Shown piece by piece: positions 1 to 5,487 of a stretch of DNA of 33,754 nucleotides. Within the stretch, counting starts at the first letter, position 1; each line of letters opens with the position of its first letter. Origin of the DNA: a virus; IMG/VR virus record IMGVR_UViG_3300005529_000075, positions 1 through 33,754 of that record. One strand, given 5' to 3'. The translations under genes were made by a program, and so were the position numbers. The notes below the pieces were generated by a model. The model did not search any database, was not told the DNA's origin, and was given only the letters and a program-made list of their open reading frames with translations.

Positions 1-2
1 AC

Positions 3-110
3 TCCGGGCACGCATCGGCCACGGGCAACTCCGGGCACGCATCGGCCACGGGCTACTCCGGGCACGCATCGGCCACGGGCTACTCCGGGCACGCATCGGC
101 CACGGGCTAC
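3..110 (+). repeat. 27-bp tandem repeat, four copies
   Basis: Four head-to-tail copies of a 27-bp unit lie at 3-29, 30-56, 57-83 and 84-110. They are identical except for one base in the first copy (AAC instead of TAC, giving Asn for Tyr). The unit is in frame and encodes nine residues. The window opens inside the array, so more copies may lie upstream. Near-perfect nucleotide identity points to recent slippage or expansion. Confidence 0.95.
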
Positions 111-296
111 TACGGTTGGGCCATTGCTGGGTACGCTGGAACTGCCAAAGCCGACTCGAACGGTGCCCTGACTCTGCTCTGGTTCGATCAGAAAGCCAAA
201 CGTCCGCGCGTAGCTGTAGCCTATGTGGGAGAGGACGGAATCGAAGCCAATACAGAGTATCGGCTGGACGAGAAAGGCAAATTCACCAAGGTGTGA
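3..296 (+). CDS. DUF7666-like repeat protein, C-terminal part (5' end outside window)
   Basis: The frame is open from the window start and ends at TGA 294-296. It begins with four copies of a nine-residue unit SGHASATG(Y/N), followed by a short hydrophobic stretch and a compact C-terminal domain ending EYRLDEKGKFTKV. This layout, with Ala/Ser/Thr/Gly repeats and then a domain ending in 'tYrLdekGkf', is what I recall for DUF7666 proteins, which are common in phages and prophages and have no known function. The repeats probably form a small beta-solenoid. The N-terminus and the number of further repeats lie outside the window. A longer overlapping frame that starts at 116 and reads into the next gene is spurious there, because this frame carries the regular peptide repeat. 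The family assignment is from memory of the pattern. Confidence 0.72.
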   Translation, partial: SGHASATGNSGHASATGYSGHASATGYSGHASATGYYGWAIAGYAGTAKADSNGALTLLWFDQKAKRPRVAVAYVGEDGIEANTEYRLDEKGKFTKV

Positions 297-314
297 GCGT
301 GCTCCGGTGGCCCG

Positions 315-328
315 GCCCAAATAAAAGG
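315..328 (+). repeat. Intergenic 14-bp leader repeat, copy 1
   Basis: GCCCAAATAAAAGG lies 18 nt after one stop codon and 6 nt before the next ATG (335). It is identical to 1157-1170. Its 3' end supplies the ribosome-binding purines (AAGGGA). A short GC-rich dyad (CCGG, four bases, CCGG) lies just upstream. Confidence 0.7.
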
Positions 329-334
329 GAGCGC

Positions 335-1144
335 ATGAAGCATATTGTTTGCTTTTCGGGTGGCAAGGATTCAACGGCACTACTGTGCTGGGCAGAGCAG
401 AATCTAGAGAGCTACATGACAGTGTTCTGCGATACCAAGTGGGAGCATCCTGAGACGGAGAAGTACATCGCGGAGATTATCGCCCAACTCGTCCGCTCTG
501 AGTCGTTTCATGTGCTGACATCCGAGAAGTATGCAGGCGGGATGCGCGACCTAGTTCAACTCAAGGGCCGCGTGCCTTCGGCGAAGGCACGCTTCTGCAC
601 CGAGAATCTAAAAGTCGAACCGATGCAGCGGTTCCTAAAAACCATCAACGATGAGTTCATGCTCTACCAGGGAATCCGCCGCGATGAGTCGGAAGCCAGA
701 ATGCGGATGCAGCAGCGGGAGTGGTCAGACATATACGACTGCTGGGTAGAAAGGCCTCTGTTCTATGAAAGCGCAGAACAATGCTTTGAACGGATAAAGC
801 TCGCTGGATTCCGCCCCAATCCTCTCTATCTTGCGGGTGCTGGGCGTGTTGGGTGCTTCCCGTGCGCGCTAATCAACCAGCGGGAATTGAAAGCGTACCT
901 TGCGAATCCAGCACTCGGCCCAATGATTAAGGCCAACATTCTTGAACTTGAAGCCCTATGTGGGGGAAGTTTCTTCCCGCCCAGCTACATCCCCGATCGT
1001 TTCTGCACGGGATTAGATGCCGCGACGGGTGCAGTGTTCCCGTGGGCGCAGGACGTATTCAGCTACATTGAGAATGTGGACAAAGATCAACTGCCGCTCC
1101 TGCCAGCCAGATCGTGCATGAGCGTGTACAACCTGTGCGAGTGA
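335..1144 (+). CDS. PAPS-reductase-like PP-loop ATP pyrophosphatase family protein
   Basis: The 269-aa protein starts at ATG 335, chosen because the PP-loop motif SGGKDS (residues 8-13) sits right at the N-terminus and AAGGGA lies 5 nt upstream. Further family marks are FCDTKWEHPE (31-40), RFCTENLK (87-94), IRRDESEAR (114-122) and a GCFPC cysteine pair (C174, C177), with C88 and C224 nearby. PP-loop enzymes of this family adenylate a substrate or reduce activated sulfate. Phage members have been linked to sulfur chemistry, such as DndC-like DNA phosphorothioation or nucleotide modification. The extra cysteines could hold an Fe-S cluster as in DndC-like proteins, but that is inference. No dnd partner genes are present, so the substrate is unknown. 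Confidence 0.88.
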   Translation: MKHIVCFSGGKDSTALLCWAEQNLESYMTVFCDTKWEHPETEKYIAEIIAQLVRSESFHVLTSEKYAGGMRDLVQLKGRVPSAKARFCTENLKVEPMQRFLKTINDEFMLYQGIRRDESEARMRMQQREWSDIYDCWVERPLFYESAEQCFERIKLAGFRPNPLYLAGAGRVGCFPCALINQRELKAYLANPALGPMIKANILELEALCGGSFFPPSYIPDRFCTGLDAATGAVFPWAQDVFSYIENVDKDQLPLLPARSCMSVYNLCE

Positions 1145-1156
1145 GGCGGGGGAGCC

Positions 1157-1170
1157 GCCCAAATAAAAGG
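1157..1170 (+). repeat. Intergenic 14-bp leader repeat, copy 2
   Basis: This is a second exact copy of GCCCAAATAAAAGG (see 315-328), again 12-20 nt after a stop codon and upstream of a start (1190). The bases just before it can fold as GGCGG-GGGAG-CCGCC (1145-1159). AAGAGGAAGCGGAG downstream provides the ribosome-binding site. The gap 1145-1189 otherwise holds nothing I recognise. Confidence 0.7.
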
Positions 1171-1189
1171 AAAAGAGGAAGCGGAGACA

Positions 1190-1504
1190 ATGGCGAAATT
1201 TCGCAAGAAGCCCGTATTAATTGACGCAGTTCTGTGGCACGGAGCTAACGTGTCGGAAGTAATAAGCCTTGCTGCTCTCGGGAAGGCGGATGACCGCAAC
1301 GTCAGCATCAAGTTTGACCTCAGAAAAACTGGCTATCCCGAGCTGGTTATCGAGACACTGGAAGGAAACATGAAAGCCGACCTGAATGACTGGATTATTC
1401 GCGGCGTCAAGGGAGAACTCTATCCGTGCAAGCCAGACATCTTCGCGGCGACTTATGAACCTGTTGAAGCGGGCAGCTCCCCGGAGCCAAACTCTGTAGC
1501 CTGA
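1190..1504 (+). CDS. Conserved phage protein with PGDYG-like motif
   Basis: The 104-aa protein starts MAKFRKKPVLIDAVLW and has the C-terminal signature NDWIIRGVKGELYPCKPDIF (66-85) followed by ATYEP. This is the pattern of a small, widespread phage protein often listed as a PGDYG domain protein. Family members usually begin with FRKKPV.IEAVQW and end with GDWIIRGVKGE.YPCKPDIFE.TYE. The function is unknown. A GGAAGCGGAG ribosome-binding site lies a few bases before the ATG. It is the second gene of the tight + strand cassette 335-3434. The family match is strong by pattern. Confidence 0.8.
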   Translation: MAKFRKKPVLIDAVLWHGANVSEVISLAALGKADDRNVSIKFDLRKTGYPELVIETLEGNMKADLNDWIIRGVKGELYPCKPDIFAATYEPVEAGSSPEPNSVA

Positions 1505-1513
1505 AAGGGAAAA

Positions 1514-1732
1514 ATGGCGAATCCACTGTGGAAAGAGAGCGGCGGGACAGCGGAGGGTAGGCGCAATGAGGCGAGCGATCTGCTGAAGATACTCGTAGCC
1601 TTCGACTGCGATGTTGGCGAGATGGCACCGAAGGACCGCGACTTCGTAGAAAAGATGTTGGACGATGAAGAGCAGCCCATCAGCCCGCGCCAACTGTTCT
1701 GGCTGCGCGACATCAAGGACAGATACCTGTAG
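1514..1732 (+). CDS. Small conserved hypothetical phage protein
   Basis: This 72-aa soluble, acidic protein starts 9 nt after the previous stop, with AAAGGGAAAA before the ATG. The C-terminal half (DRDFVEKML... ISPRQLFWLRDIKDRYL) resembles the ending of short phage proteins that carry a 'fv..ml...iSpkQ..wL..i..rY' pattern. That pattern is seen in early regions of many phages and has no assigned function. There are no membrane segments and no cysteine cluster. It lies between the PGDYG-like protein and another short unknown, so it belongs to the accessory cassette. No function is assigned. Confidence 0.7.
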   Translation: MANPLWKESGGTAEGRRNEASDLLKILVAFDCDVGEMAPKDRDFVEKMLDDEEQPISPRQLFWLRDIKDRYL

Positions 1733-1753
1733 CGGGCCGAAAGGAAGGAAGAG

Positions 1754-2110
1754 ATGGCGCGACGTAAATCCAAGCCGCTGACGAAGCAGCAGGTAGCGGC
1801 GATGTGGCTCTACCACGACGCTTACGCTCGCCAGAGATGCGGTGCGGTGAAATTCTACGAGCAGCTCCACGATTGGGAGAAGCGCACGATTCAGTCGGTG
1901 ACGCCAACGACCTACATTTACAAGAATGGAAATGAACCCGGAGTGGTCGTCGGAATTATCAATTACCCGAGATTTCCCAGTGAGGCAGCAGCGTTGAAAG
2001 CCAAAGCACTTGAAGTCGCGGCTCTGCTGCTCAAACTTTATCGGCAAATGAAAGTGTCAGTCGTATTCCCTGACGAAACGGTAATGCTTGAGTCCGAGGA
2101 GGCCCAATGA
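1754..2110 (+). CDS. Hypothetical protein
   Basis: The 118-aa protein has a basic N-terminus (MARRKSKPLTKQQ) and a central part rich in aromatics. Its C-terminal half is Ala/Leu-rich and probably helical (about residues 75-103), ending acidic. GGAAGGAAGAG just before the ATG is a strong ribosome-binding site, and the gap to the previous gene is only 21 nt. I do not recognise a family. It stands as a real gene because of its signal, its spacing and its place in the cassette. Confidence 0.68.
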   Translation: MARRKSKPLTKQQVAAMWLYHDAYARQRCGAVKFYEQLHDWEKRTIQSVTPTTYIYKNGNEPGVVVGIINYPRFPSEAAALKAKALEVAALLLKLYRQMKVSVVFPDETVMLESEEAQ

Positions 2111-2134
2111 CTGACCTTAAAGGAGAAAAATTCC

Positions 2135-2752
2135 ATGACTGACCCCCAGGCCCAGCCCACCGTGGGCGCGGCCCCGGAATGCTACAAGTGCGGCAATGCA
2201 ATGGAACCACGTGCAAGTCGCCTGCCGCAGGGAGCATGGTTCTGCCCAAAATGTGAACACCCCGTGGCCGCCCCGACTCCCCGCGAGGACGGATACGAAC
2301 TGGAACCGTGTCCATTCTGCGGAGCTGGAGTAAGCAGCCTGTATCTATGCACAAATACTGTGTCCTGCCGTAAGTGCGGCGGCAGCTTGATTGTTGACCT
2401 CGATGATTCGACAATCGACAATTCAGACGTGCAGTTCACTGCCGAAGCCATAAGGCGCTGGAATGTTCGGGCCTCGCGCTCCAGCTCCCCGGCTGCCCCG
2501 CCCGACCCGACGCTAACGGTGGAATGTCCGCAGTGCAAGACGGTGCTCATGGGCATTCCGATTCCGCGTGGCGGCTCGACGGGCTGGGTGGACGCAGCAC
2601 GCAAAGCACTGGAAATGGCAATGGAATGGGCAGCCAGGTTTCCACTGAGCACGAGTCACCAAGAGGCCGATAAAGCAGCTTCCGCCGAGGTATATGTGGC
2701 GTGTCGAGAAGTTCTGCGGGCACTGCCTCCCGGCCCGGAGGGGCAACGATGA
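2135..2752 (+). CDS. Multi-zinc-ribbon protein with Lar-like domain
   Basis: The 205-aa protein carries three cysteine modules. The first is CYKC...FCPKC (C16, C19, C37, C40) around an MEPRASR motif. The second is a Lar-type ribbon, CPFCG (58-62), C77 and C80, ending EAIRRWNVRAS, which matches the 'LkPCPFCG...eAieaWNrR' layout of restriction-alleviation (Lar) family proteins. The third is a lone CPQC pair (130-133). Lar proteins modulate type I restriction in Rac prophage, but most phage look-alikes are untested, so anti-restriction is only a possibility. AAAGGAG lies upstream of the start. The stop overlaps the next ATG (ATGA), so translation is probably coupled. Confidence 0.75.
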   Translation: MTDPQAQPTVGAAPECYKCGNAMEPRASRLPQGAWFCPKCEHPVAAPTPREDGYELEPCPFCGAGVSSLYLCTNTVSCRKCGGSLIVDLDDSTIDNSDVQFTAEAIRRWNVRASRSSSPAAPPDPTLTVECPQCKTVLMGIPIPRGGSTGWVDAARKALEMAMEWAARFPLSTSHQEADKAASAEVYVACREVLRALPPGPEGQR

Positions 2753-2946
2753 AGCGCGCAATAGTCCAACTTCTTTTGGCGATACTGAATAGCCGCTGGC
2801 TCAATGCTAGTCCGTGCAAATACGAGTTTGTAGGCAACATTGACGCGTTTAGCCGCTCGGACATTGAGAGCAACATACGCACAATCGTGCAGGCAGTGTT
2901 GCCTAGAGATGGGCGCTGGTCACCTAGAAAGGATGAAGGGGAATGA
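2749..2946 (+). CDS. Small hypothetical protein
   Basis: The 65-aa protein starts at ATG 2749, overlapping the previous stop by four bases, with GGAGGGGCAACG as ribosome-binding site. The frame stays open upstream to 2701, but the 2749 start has the Shine-Dalgarno sequence. The product is a short mixed sequence with a hydrophobic N-terminal stretch (AIVQLLLAIL) that is too short and flanked too closely by charge to call a membrane helix. It ends in a charged tail and overlaps the next start by four bases. No family is recognised. It is kept as a gene because both junctions are coupled overlaps. Confidence 0.62.
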   Translation: MKRAIVQLLLAILNSRWLNASPCKYEFVGNIDAFSRSDIESNIRTIVQAVLPRDGRWSPRKDEGE

Positions 2947-3434
2947 GCAGTCTGGGAATGAATTTCAGCGATGACGAATTGCGCGTGATTGATGAAATCG
3001 CCGCGAAGCAGGAGATTACACAGCGCAAAGTACTAATCCAAGCCCTGCGTTGTTATCAGCTTATGGTTATGGGCACACACGAGCTGCGCGAGTTGAATCC
3101 GCAGCCCAAGATGAAGTTCGCGCCCGCCTCGCGGCCCACAGGGGAGCCGCCCCGGTGCCCTGCCTGCAAAACTGTAATGCAGCCGCGTGCTAGCCGCATT
3201 CAATCAGCATCGTGGGAATGTCCCAACTGCTCAGTAAGCCTCAATCAGCCCAGCCCAGCGCCAGAGGGACAGCCCCCGCTTATAAATCTTGATTTGGATG
3301 ACATCGAGAACATTCTTGATACCGTGCAAGACCCGTGGCAAGACCCGTGGAAAGCGCTCGGCGGCATTGCAGACATCGTTAAGCGAATGCGCAAATCCGG
3401 GGCTGCTCGGGACGCCGCCCAAGAGGAGGGCTAG
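2943..3434 (+). CDS. Ribbon-helix-helix-like / zinc-ribbon protein
   Basis: In this 163-aa protein, residues 6-45 (NFSDDELRVIDEIAAK...KVLIQALRCY) look like a ribbon-helix-helix or CopG-type DNA-binding fold. Residues 72-96 form a zinc ribbon, CPAC...CPNC, around MQPRASR. The same CxxC-M-x-PRASR-W-x-C-P-x-C module occurs in the protein at 2135-2752, suggesting shared origin. The C-terminal third is acidic with a duplicated DPWQDPW stretch. A DNA-binding regulator is plausible but unproven. The gene ends against the convergent serine recombinase with a 4-nt overlap (3431-3434). Confidence 0.65.
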   Translation: MSSLGMNFSDDELRVIDEIAAKQEITQRKVLIQALRCYQLMVMGTHELRELNPQPKMKFAPASRPTGEPPRCPACKTVMQPRASRIQSASWECPNCSVSLNQPSPAPEGQPPLINLDLDDIENILDTVQDPWQDPWKALGGIADIVKRMRKSGAARDAAQEEG

Positions 3435-4078
3435 CGCAGGAGGATGCGTCTCACCGTGGCTGCGTACCATCTGCCGCTCGACCTAGTTTCAATGCGCTCC
3501 CGATTCAGGGCCGCAGCAATCTGCTCGTAATTAAATCCTGAGCTATGTAACTCTTTCATTCTGCTGTATATCTCACGCTCTTGCGGTCTATTGGCATCAG
3601 GATAAGGTTTCCGTCCTTCGCGCCGGCCACACGCCCGCATCTTATTGAGACCTGCTCTAAGCCTCAAAACAATCATGGTGCGCTCATACTCAGCAAAGGC
3701 GCCGAAAACCTGTCGCATCAACTTCCGGCTGGCATCGTCTGAGCACATATCAGGCTCCATGACTGACACCATTGCAAAGTGATTGGTCTTGAAGTAGGCG
3801 AGGATGGTCTCCTGGATCATAAGATCCCGAGCCAGACGATCTAGCTTCTCGATGAGCACCGTTCTGACTCCATTGCTGTGCAGGGCCAGCATCAGAGCTT
3901 GTAAGGCTGGGCGGTCAGCGACGTTCTTGGTGCCCGATACGCCTTCTTCTTCAAACCACTTCACAATCTGGATGTTATGAGCAGCAGCATAGGCAGAGAT
4001 GGTGTCTCGTTGTCGTCCCAGGCCGTCACCCTCGAGCTGGGATTTCGAACTCACGCGCAGGTAAGCATAGGCTTTCAT
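3431..4078 (-). CDS. Small serine recombinase (resolvase/invertase family)
   Basis: The 215-aa protein has N-terminal YLRVSSKSQ, with S10 as the expected nucleophile. It also has EEEGVSGT (43-50), the family motif EKLDRLARD (77-85), a long helix at QVFGAFAEYER (123-133), and a C-terminal segment NYEQIAAALN...RWYAATVRRIL that fits the recombinase helix-turn-helix. Small serine recombinases resolve or invert DNA between two res/gix-type sites. At 215 aa it lacks the large C-terminal domains of serine integrases, so resolution, inversion or a transposon/IS607-like role is more likely than phage integration. It is the only substantial minus-strand gene. A GGGGGTGA ribosome-binding site lies inside the end of an upstream 24-codon ORF. 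Confidence 0.92.
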   Translation of the reverse strand: MKAYAYLRVSSKSQLEGDGLGRQRDTISAYAAAHNIQIVKWFEEEGVSGTKNVADRPALQALMLALHSNGVRTVLIEKLDRLARDLMIQETILAYFKTNHFAMVSVMEPDMCSDDASRKLMRQVFGAFAEYERTMIVLRLRAGLNKMRACGRREGRKPYPDANRPQEREIYSRMKELHSSGFNYEQIAAALNRERIETRSSGRWYAATVRRILLR

Positions 4079-4081
4079 AGC

Positions 4082-4156
4082 TCACCCCCGGCGGAGAAAG
4101 GCGTAGCGCTTTTCGGGAAGCTCTTGCAACGCTGCAATTAGCTCTTTCACTGTCAT
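4082..4156 (-). CDS. 24-aa upstream ORF, possible leader peptide
   Basis: A 24-codon ORF begins MTVKELIAALQELPEKRY and ends at TGA 3 nt before the recombinase ATG. It has a textbook GGAGG 7 nt before its ATG. The end of the ORF overlaps the recombinase ribosome-binding site, so translation of the two is likely coupled. The first half resembles the start of small phage or plasmid proteins of the type 'MTVKELI..LQ.LP.d', so it may be a remnant of such a gene or a true leader peptide. Coding status is uncertain because of its size. Confidence 0.45.
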   Translation of the reverse strand: MTVKELIAALQELPEKRYAFLRRG

Positions 4157-4207
4157 GTTTTAGCCTCCAAGAAGTTCGCCCTCGCTCTCAAAGACATCGA
4201 ACGCCTC

Positions 4208-4236
4208 ACTGTAAATGCCACTTCGCCGCCTGTCAA
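4208..4236 (-). promoter_or_regulatory. Sigma-70-type promoter for the serine recombinase
   Basis: Read on the minus strand, a perfect TTGACA -35 box (4236-4231) is followed by a 17-bp spacer and TACAGT (4213-4208, four of six matches to TATAAT). The upstream ORF starts 52 nt downstream of the -10 box. This is the best host-type promoter in the window. Confidence 0.6.
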
Positions 4237-4257
4237 GCTAAAAGCTTACATTTAGCT
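4236..4257. repeat. Inverted repeat next to the recombinase -35 box
   Basis: AGCTAAA (4236-4242) and TTTAGCT (4251-4257) form a 7-bp inverted repeat with an 8-nt centre that includes AAGCTT. It abuts the -35 box of the minus-strand promoter, so it could be an operator or part of a recombination site. No second copy was found in the window. Confidence 0.45.
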
Positions 4258-4568
4258 AAGTGATTGGATCGGCGTGCTCGCACTCCAGATGATCACTGGC
4301 AGGCTTTGCCCGAGAACTGGCGGGACGATCCGCCGTAAGTTAGAGCAGGCTCTTGCCTTAAGTCTGTTTCATGCCACGCGCCAGCCGAGCTGCTGCCATT
4401 CGCCTTCTCTTCGCCAGGACAGGGGGTGGGGGATACCCGGGCCTCACTATGCGCATCCGCCCCGGGGATACTCACCGAGATTTTTCAAACGTATTTGCCA
4501 CGCTTTATCAACGAGTTACGTAGAGTGTGGCTTATTTACCACAGGTTGTTGCAAAAAGGGCACAAAAG
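4258..4568. other. Non-coding region between leftward and rightward genes
   Basis: No convincing gene is seen. The stretch contains a G-rich run with GGGATAC twice (near 4430 and 4465) and a small dyad TGTGG/CCACA (about 4528-4545). A weak promoter-like pair lies on the + strand (TTTCAA at 4483, TATCAA at 4506, 17-bp spacing) that could start the 4569-6120 operon. The frames open here have no ribosome-binding site and a composition unlike the neighbouring genes. Confidence 0.5.
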
Positions 4569-4871
4569 ATGTTGCCAAAGGCGTGGAAGCGGGGTAAAAG
4601 GAAAGCGAAAGGCGAAGGGGAAGCGAAGGTGGGAAAAAATGCGGCGGAGAAGCGGGAGAGACGGGGCGATAGCGGAGTATGTGCGGGGATGCAGGCAACC
4701 GAACAACTCGTGAACGAGGCTGGGTTTGAGACGGCGATAGCGATGCCGTGGAGCCCTACGGCGGAGCATTTTGTGCTGTTCTGCCGGATGGCGTTCGGGA
4801 TGGGGTTGGATGGGCCGCCGCCGTACTGGCATTTTGTGCAACTTTGCAATGAGGTGAGAAATGGCGGGTGA
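4569..4871 (+). CDS. Hypothetical protein with very basic N-terminus
   Basis: The 100-aa protein is counted from ATG 4569, which has AAAGGG about 8 nt upstream. GTG 4527 and ATG 4689 are alternative starts in the same frame. Residues 1-35 are Lys/Arg/Gly-rich and low in complexity. The C-terminal 60 residues look globular, with aromatics (PWSPTAEHFVLFCRM, PPPYWHFVQLC). If only that part is real, the gene starts at 4689. The stop overlaps the next start. I do not recognise a family. It is the first gene of the operon that leads to the GroES-like and sigma genes. Confidence 0.5.
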   Translation: MLPKAWKRGKRKAKGEGEAKVGKNAAEKRERRGDSGVCAGMQATEQLVNEAGFETAIAMPWSPTAEHFVLFCRMAFGMGLDGPPPYWHFVQLCNEVRNGG

Positions 4872-5103
4872 TTCACTGGCAGCGGGCGCGAAGTCGGCGC
4901 AGTTTCGAACGGGCGGCGGGACTCTCTCCGAGATCGCCTATGACCTGCGGGTGCTGACCAAAGCTGAGTTTGAGGCCAAGCATCCTGAGCAGAATTACGA
5001 ACGACTCATGGCCGATATGTCGAAGATCAAGCGGGCAAGCCATGAGCGATTCACACAGGATGTCACGATGAAGCACGGCGATTTGAAGGTATCTGCCGAA
5101 TGA
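4861..5103 (+). CDS. Hypothetical protein
   Basis: This 80-aa protein starts inside the end of the preceding gene (11-nt overlap), with GAGGTGAGAA as ribosome-binding site. It ends with a 4-nt overlap (ATGA) with the GroES-like gene. The sequence is soluble and mostly helical by eye, with charged residues in the second half (EAKHPEQNYERLMADMSKIK). No motif or family is recognised. Its coupling on both sides supports it as a real gene of the GroES/sigma operon. Confidence 0.65.
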   Translation: MAGDSLAAGAKSAQFRTGGGTLSEIAYDLRVLTKAEFEAKHPEQNYERLMADMSKIKRASHERFTQDVTMKHGDLKVSAE

Positions 5104-5486
5104 GCGCCCCTGTGACACCAAACCTGACAGTGGTGGACAAGCGACCGAGTTTTGGCCAAAGCGATAACCCGGCGCCAGAGCCTGAGTGTGGTAAAAAAGA
5201 CACACCTTGCCCGACCGTCAATGCTCGGCCTCTTGGCAGCAAGGTTCTGCTATGGCGCATACCGGAAGTTGAAGGGGCAGTGGTAACGCCGGATGCCTTC
5301 AAAGACAAGCCGGTGCGCTGCAAAGTGGTAGCCGTTTCTGACAGCCTCCGATTCCCCTCTCCCAACCCGACCAGCATCAGCGTAGGCGATGAGGTTCTGA
5401 TTCGCAGTTTTAGCGGTACGGAAGTCAAGGTGGATGGGCACGATCTCACGGTAGTTCTCGTGGACGACATCCTCCTTCGCCTCTAG
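5100..5486 (+). CDS. groES: GroES-like co-chaperonin (Cpn10 family)
   Basis: In this 128-aa protein, residues 43-128 follow the Cpn10 plan. ARPLGSKVLLWRI corresponds to 'iRPLhDRVlVkr'. The mobile-loop region EGAVVTPDAFKDKP (58-71) corresponds to GroES GGIVLTG plus the following strand. Then come CKVVAVSD, ISVGDEVLIRSFSGTEVKV (93-111) and the terminal VDDILLRL (121-128), matching the ending E(S/D)DIL. GroES caps GroEL rings, and phage versions (T4 gp31 is the known case) adapt the host chaperonin to fold the capsid protein. The first 40 residues are a Pro-rich extension with two cysteines not found in ordinary GroES. No GroEL gene is in the window, so host GroEL would be the partner. The sigma gene follows after one base. 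Confidence 0.85.
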   Translation: MSAPVTPNLTVVDKRPSFGQSDNPAPEPECGKKDTPCPTVNARPLGSKVLLWRIPEVEGAVVTPDAFKDKPVRCKVVAVSDSLRFPSPNPTSISVGDEVLIRSFSGTEVKVDGHDLTVVLVDDILLRL

Positions 5487-5487
5487 G

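Noticed and set aside
3-110. CRISPR-like array at the window start
   Set aside because: Units are directly adjacent with no spacers, and encode an in-frame peptide repeat.
116-334. An ATG-started extension of the PAPS-reductase frame back to 116
   Set aside because: The overlapping frame 3 carries the regular nonapeptide repeats and DUF7666-like ending, and the ribosome-binding site and PP-loop place the real start at 335.
1217-2047. 276-codon minus-strand frame
   Set aside because: It lies opposite three + strand genes with good start signals and its product is Arg/Leu-rich shadow sequence.
3431-4078. Phage integrase with attP nearby
   Set aside because: The recombinase is of the small resolvase/invertase type, and no att-like core repeat was found in this window.
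4274-4713. Open frames of 95-107 codons in the region between the recombinase and the sigma operon (both strands)
   Set aside because: No ribosome-binding site, Cys/Pro/Arg-heavy products with no recognisable pattern, and mutually overlapping frames; treated as non-coding control DNA.
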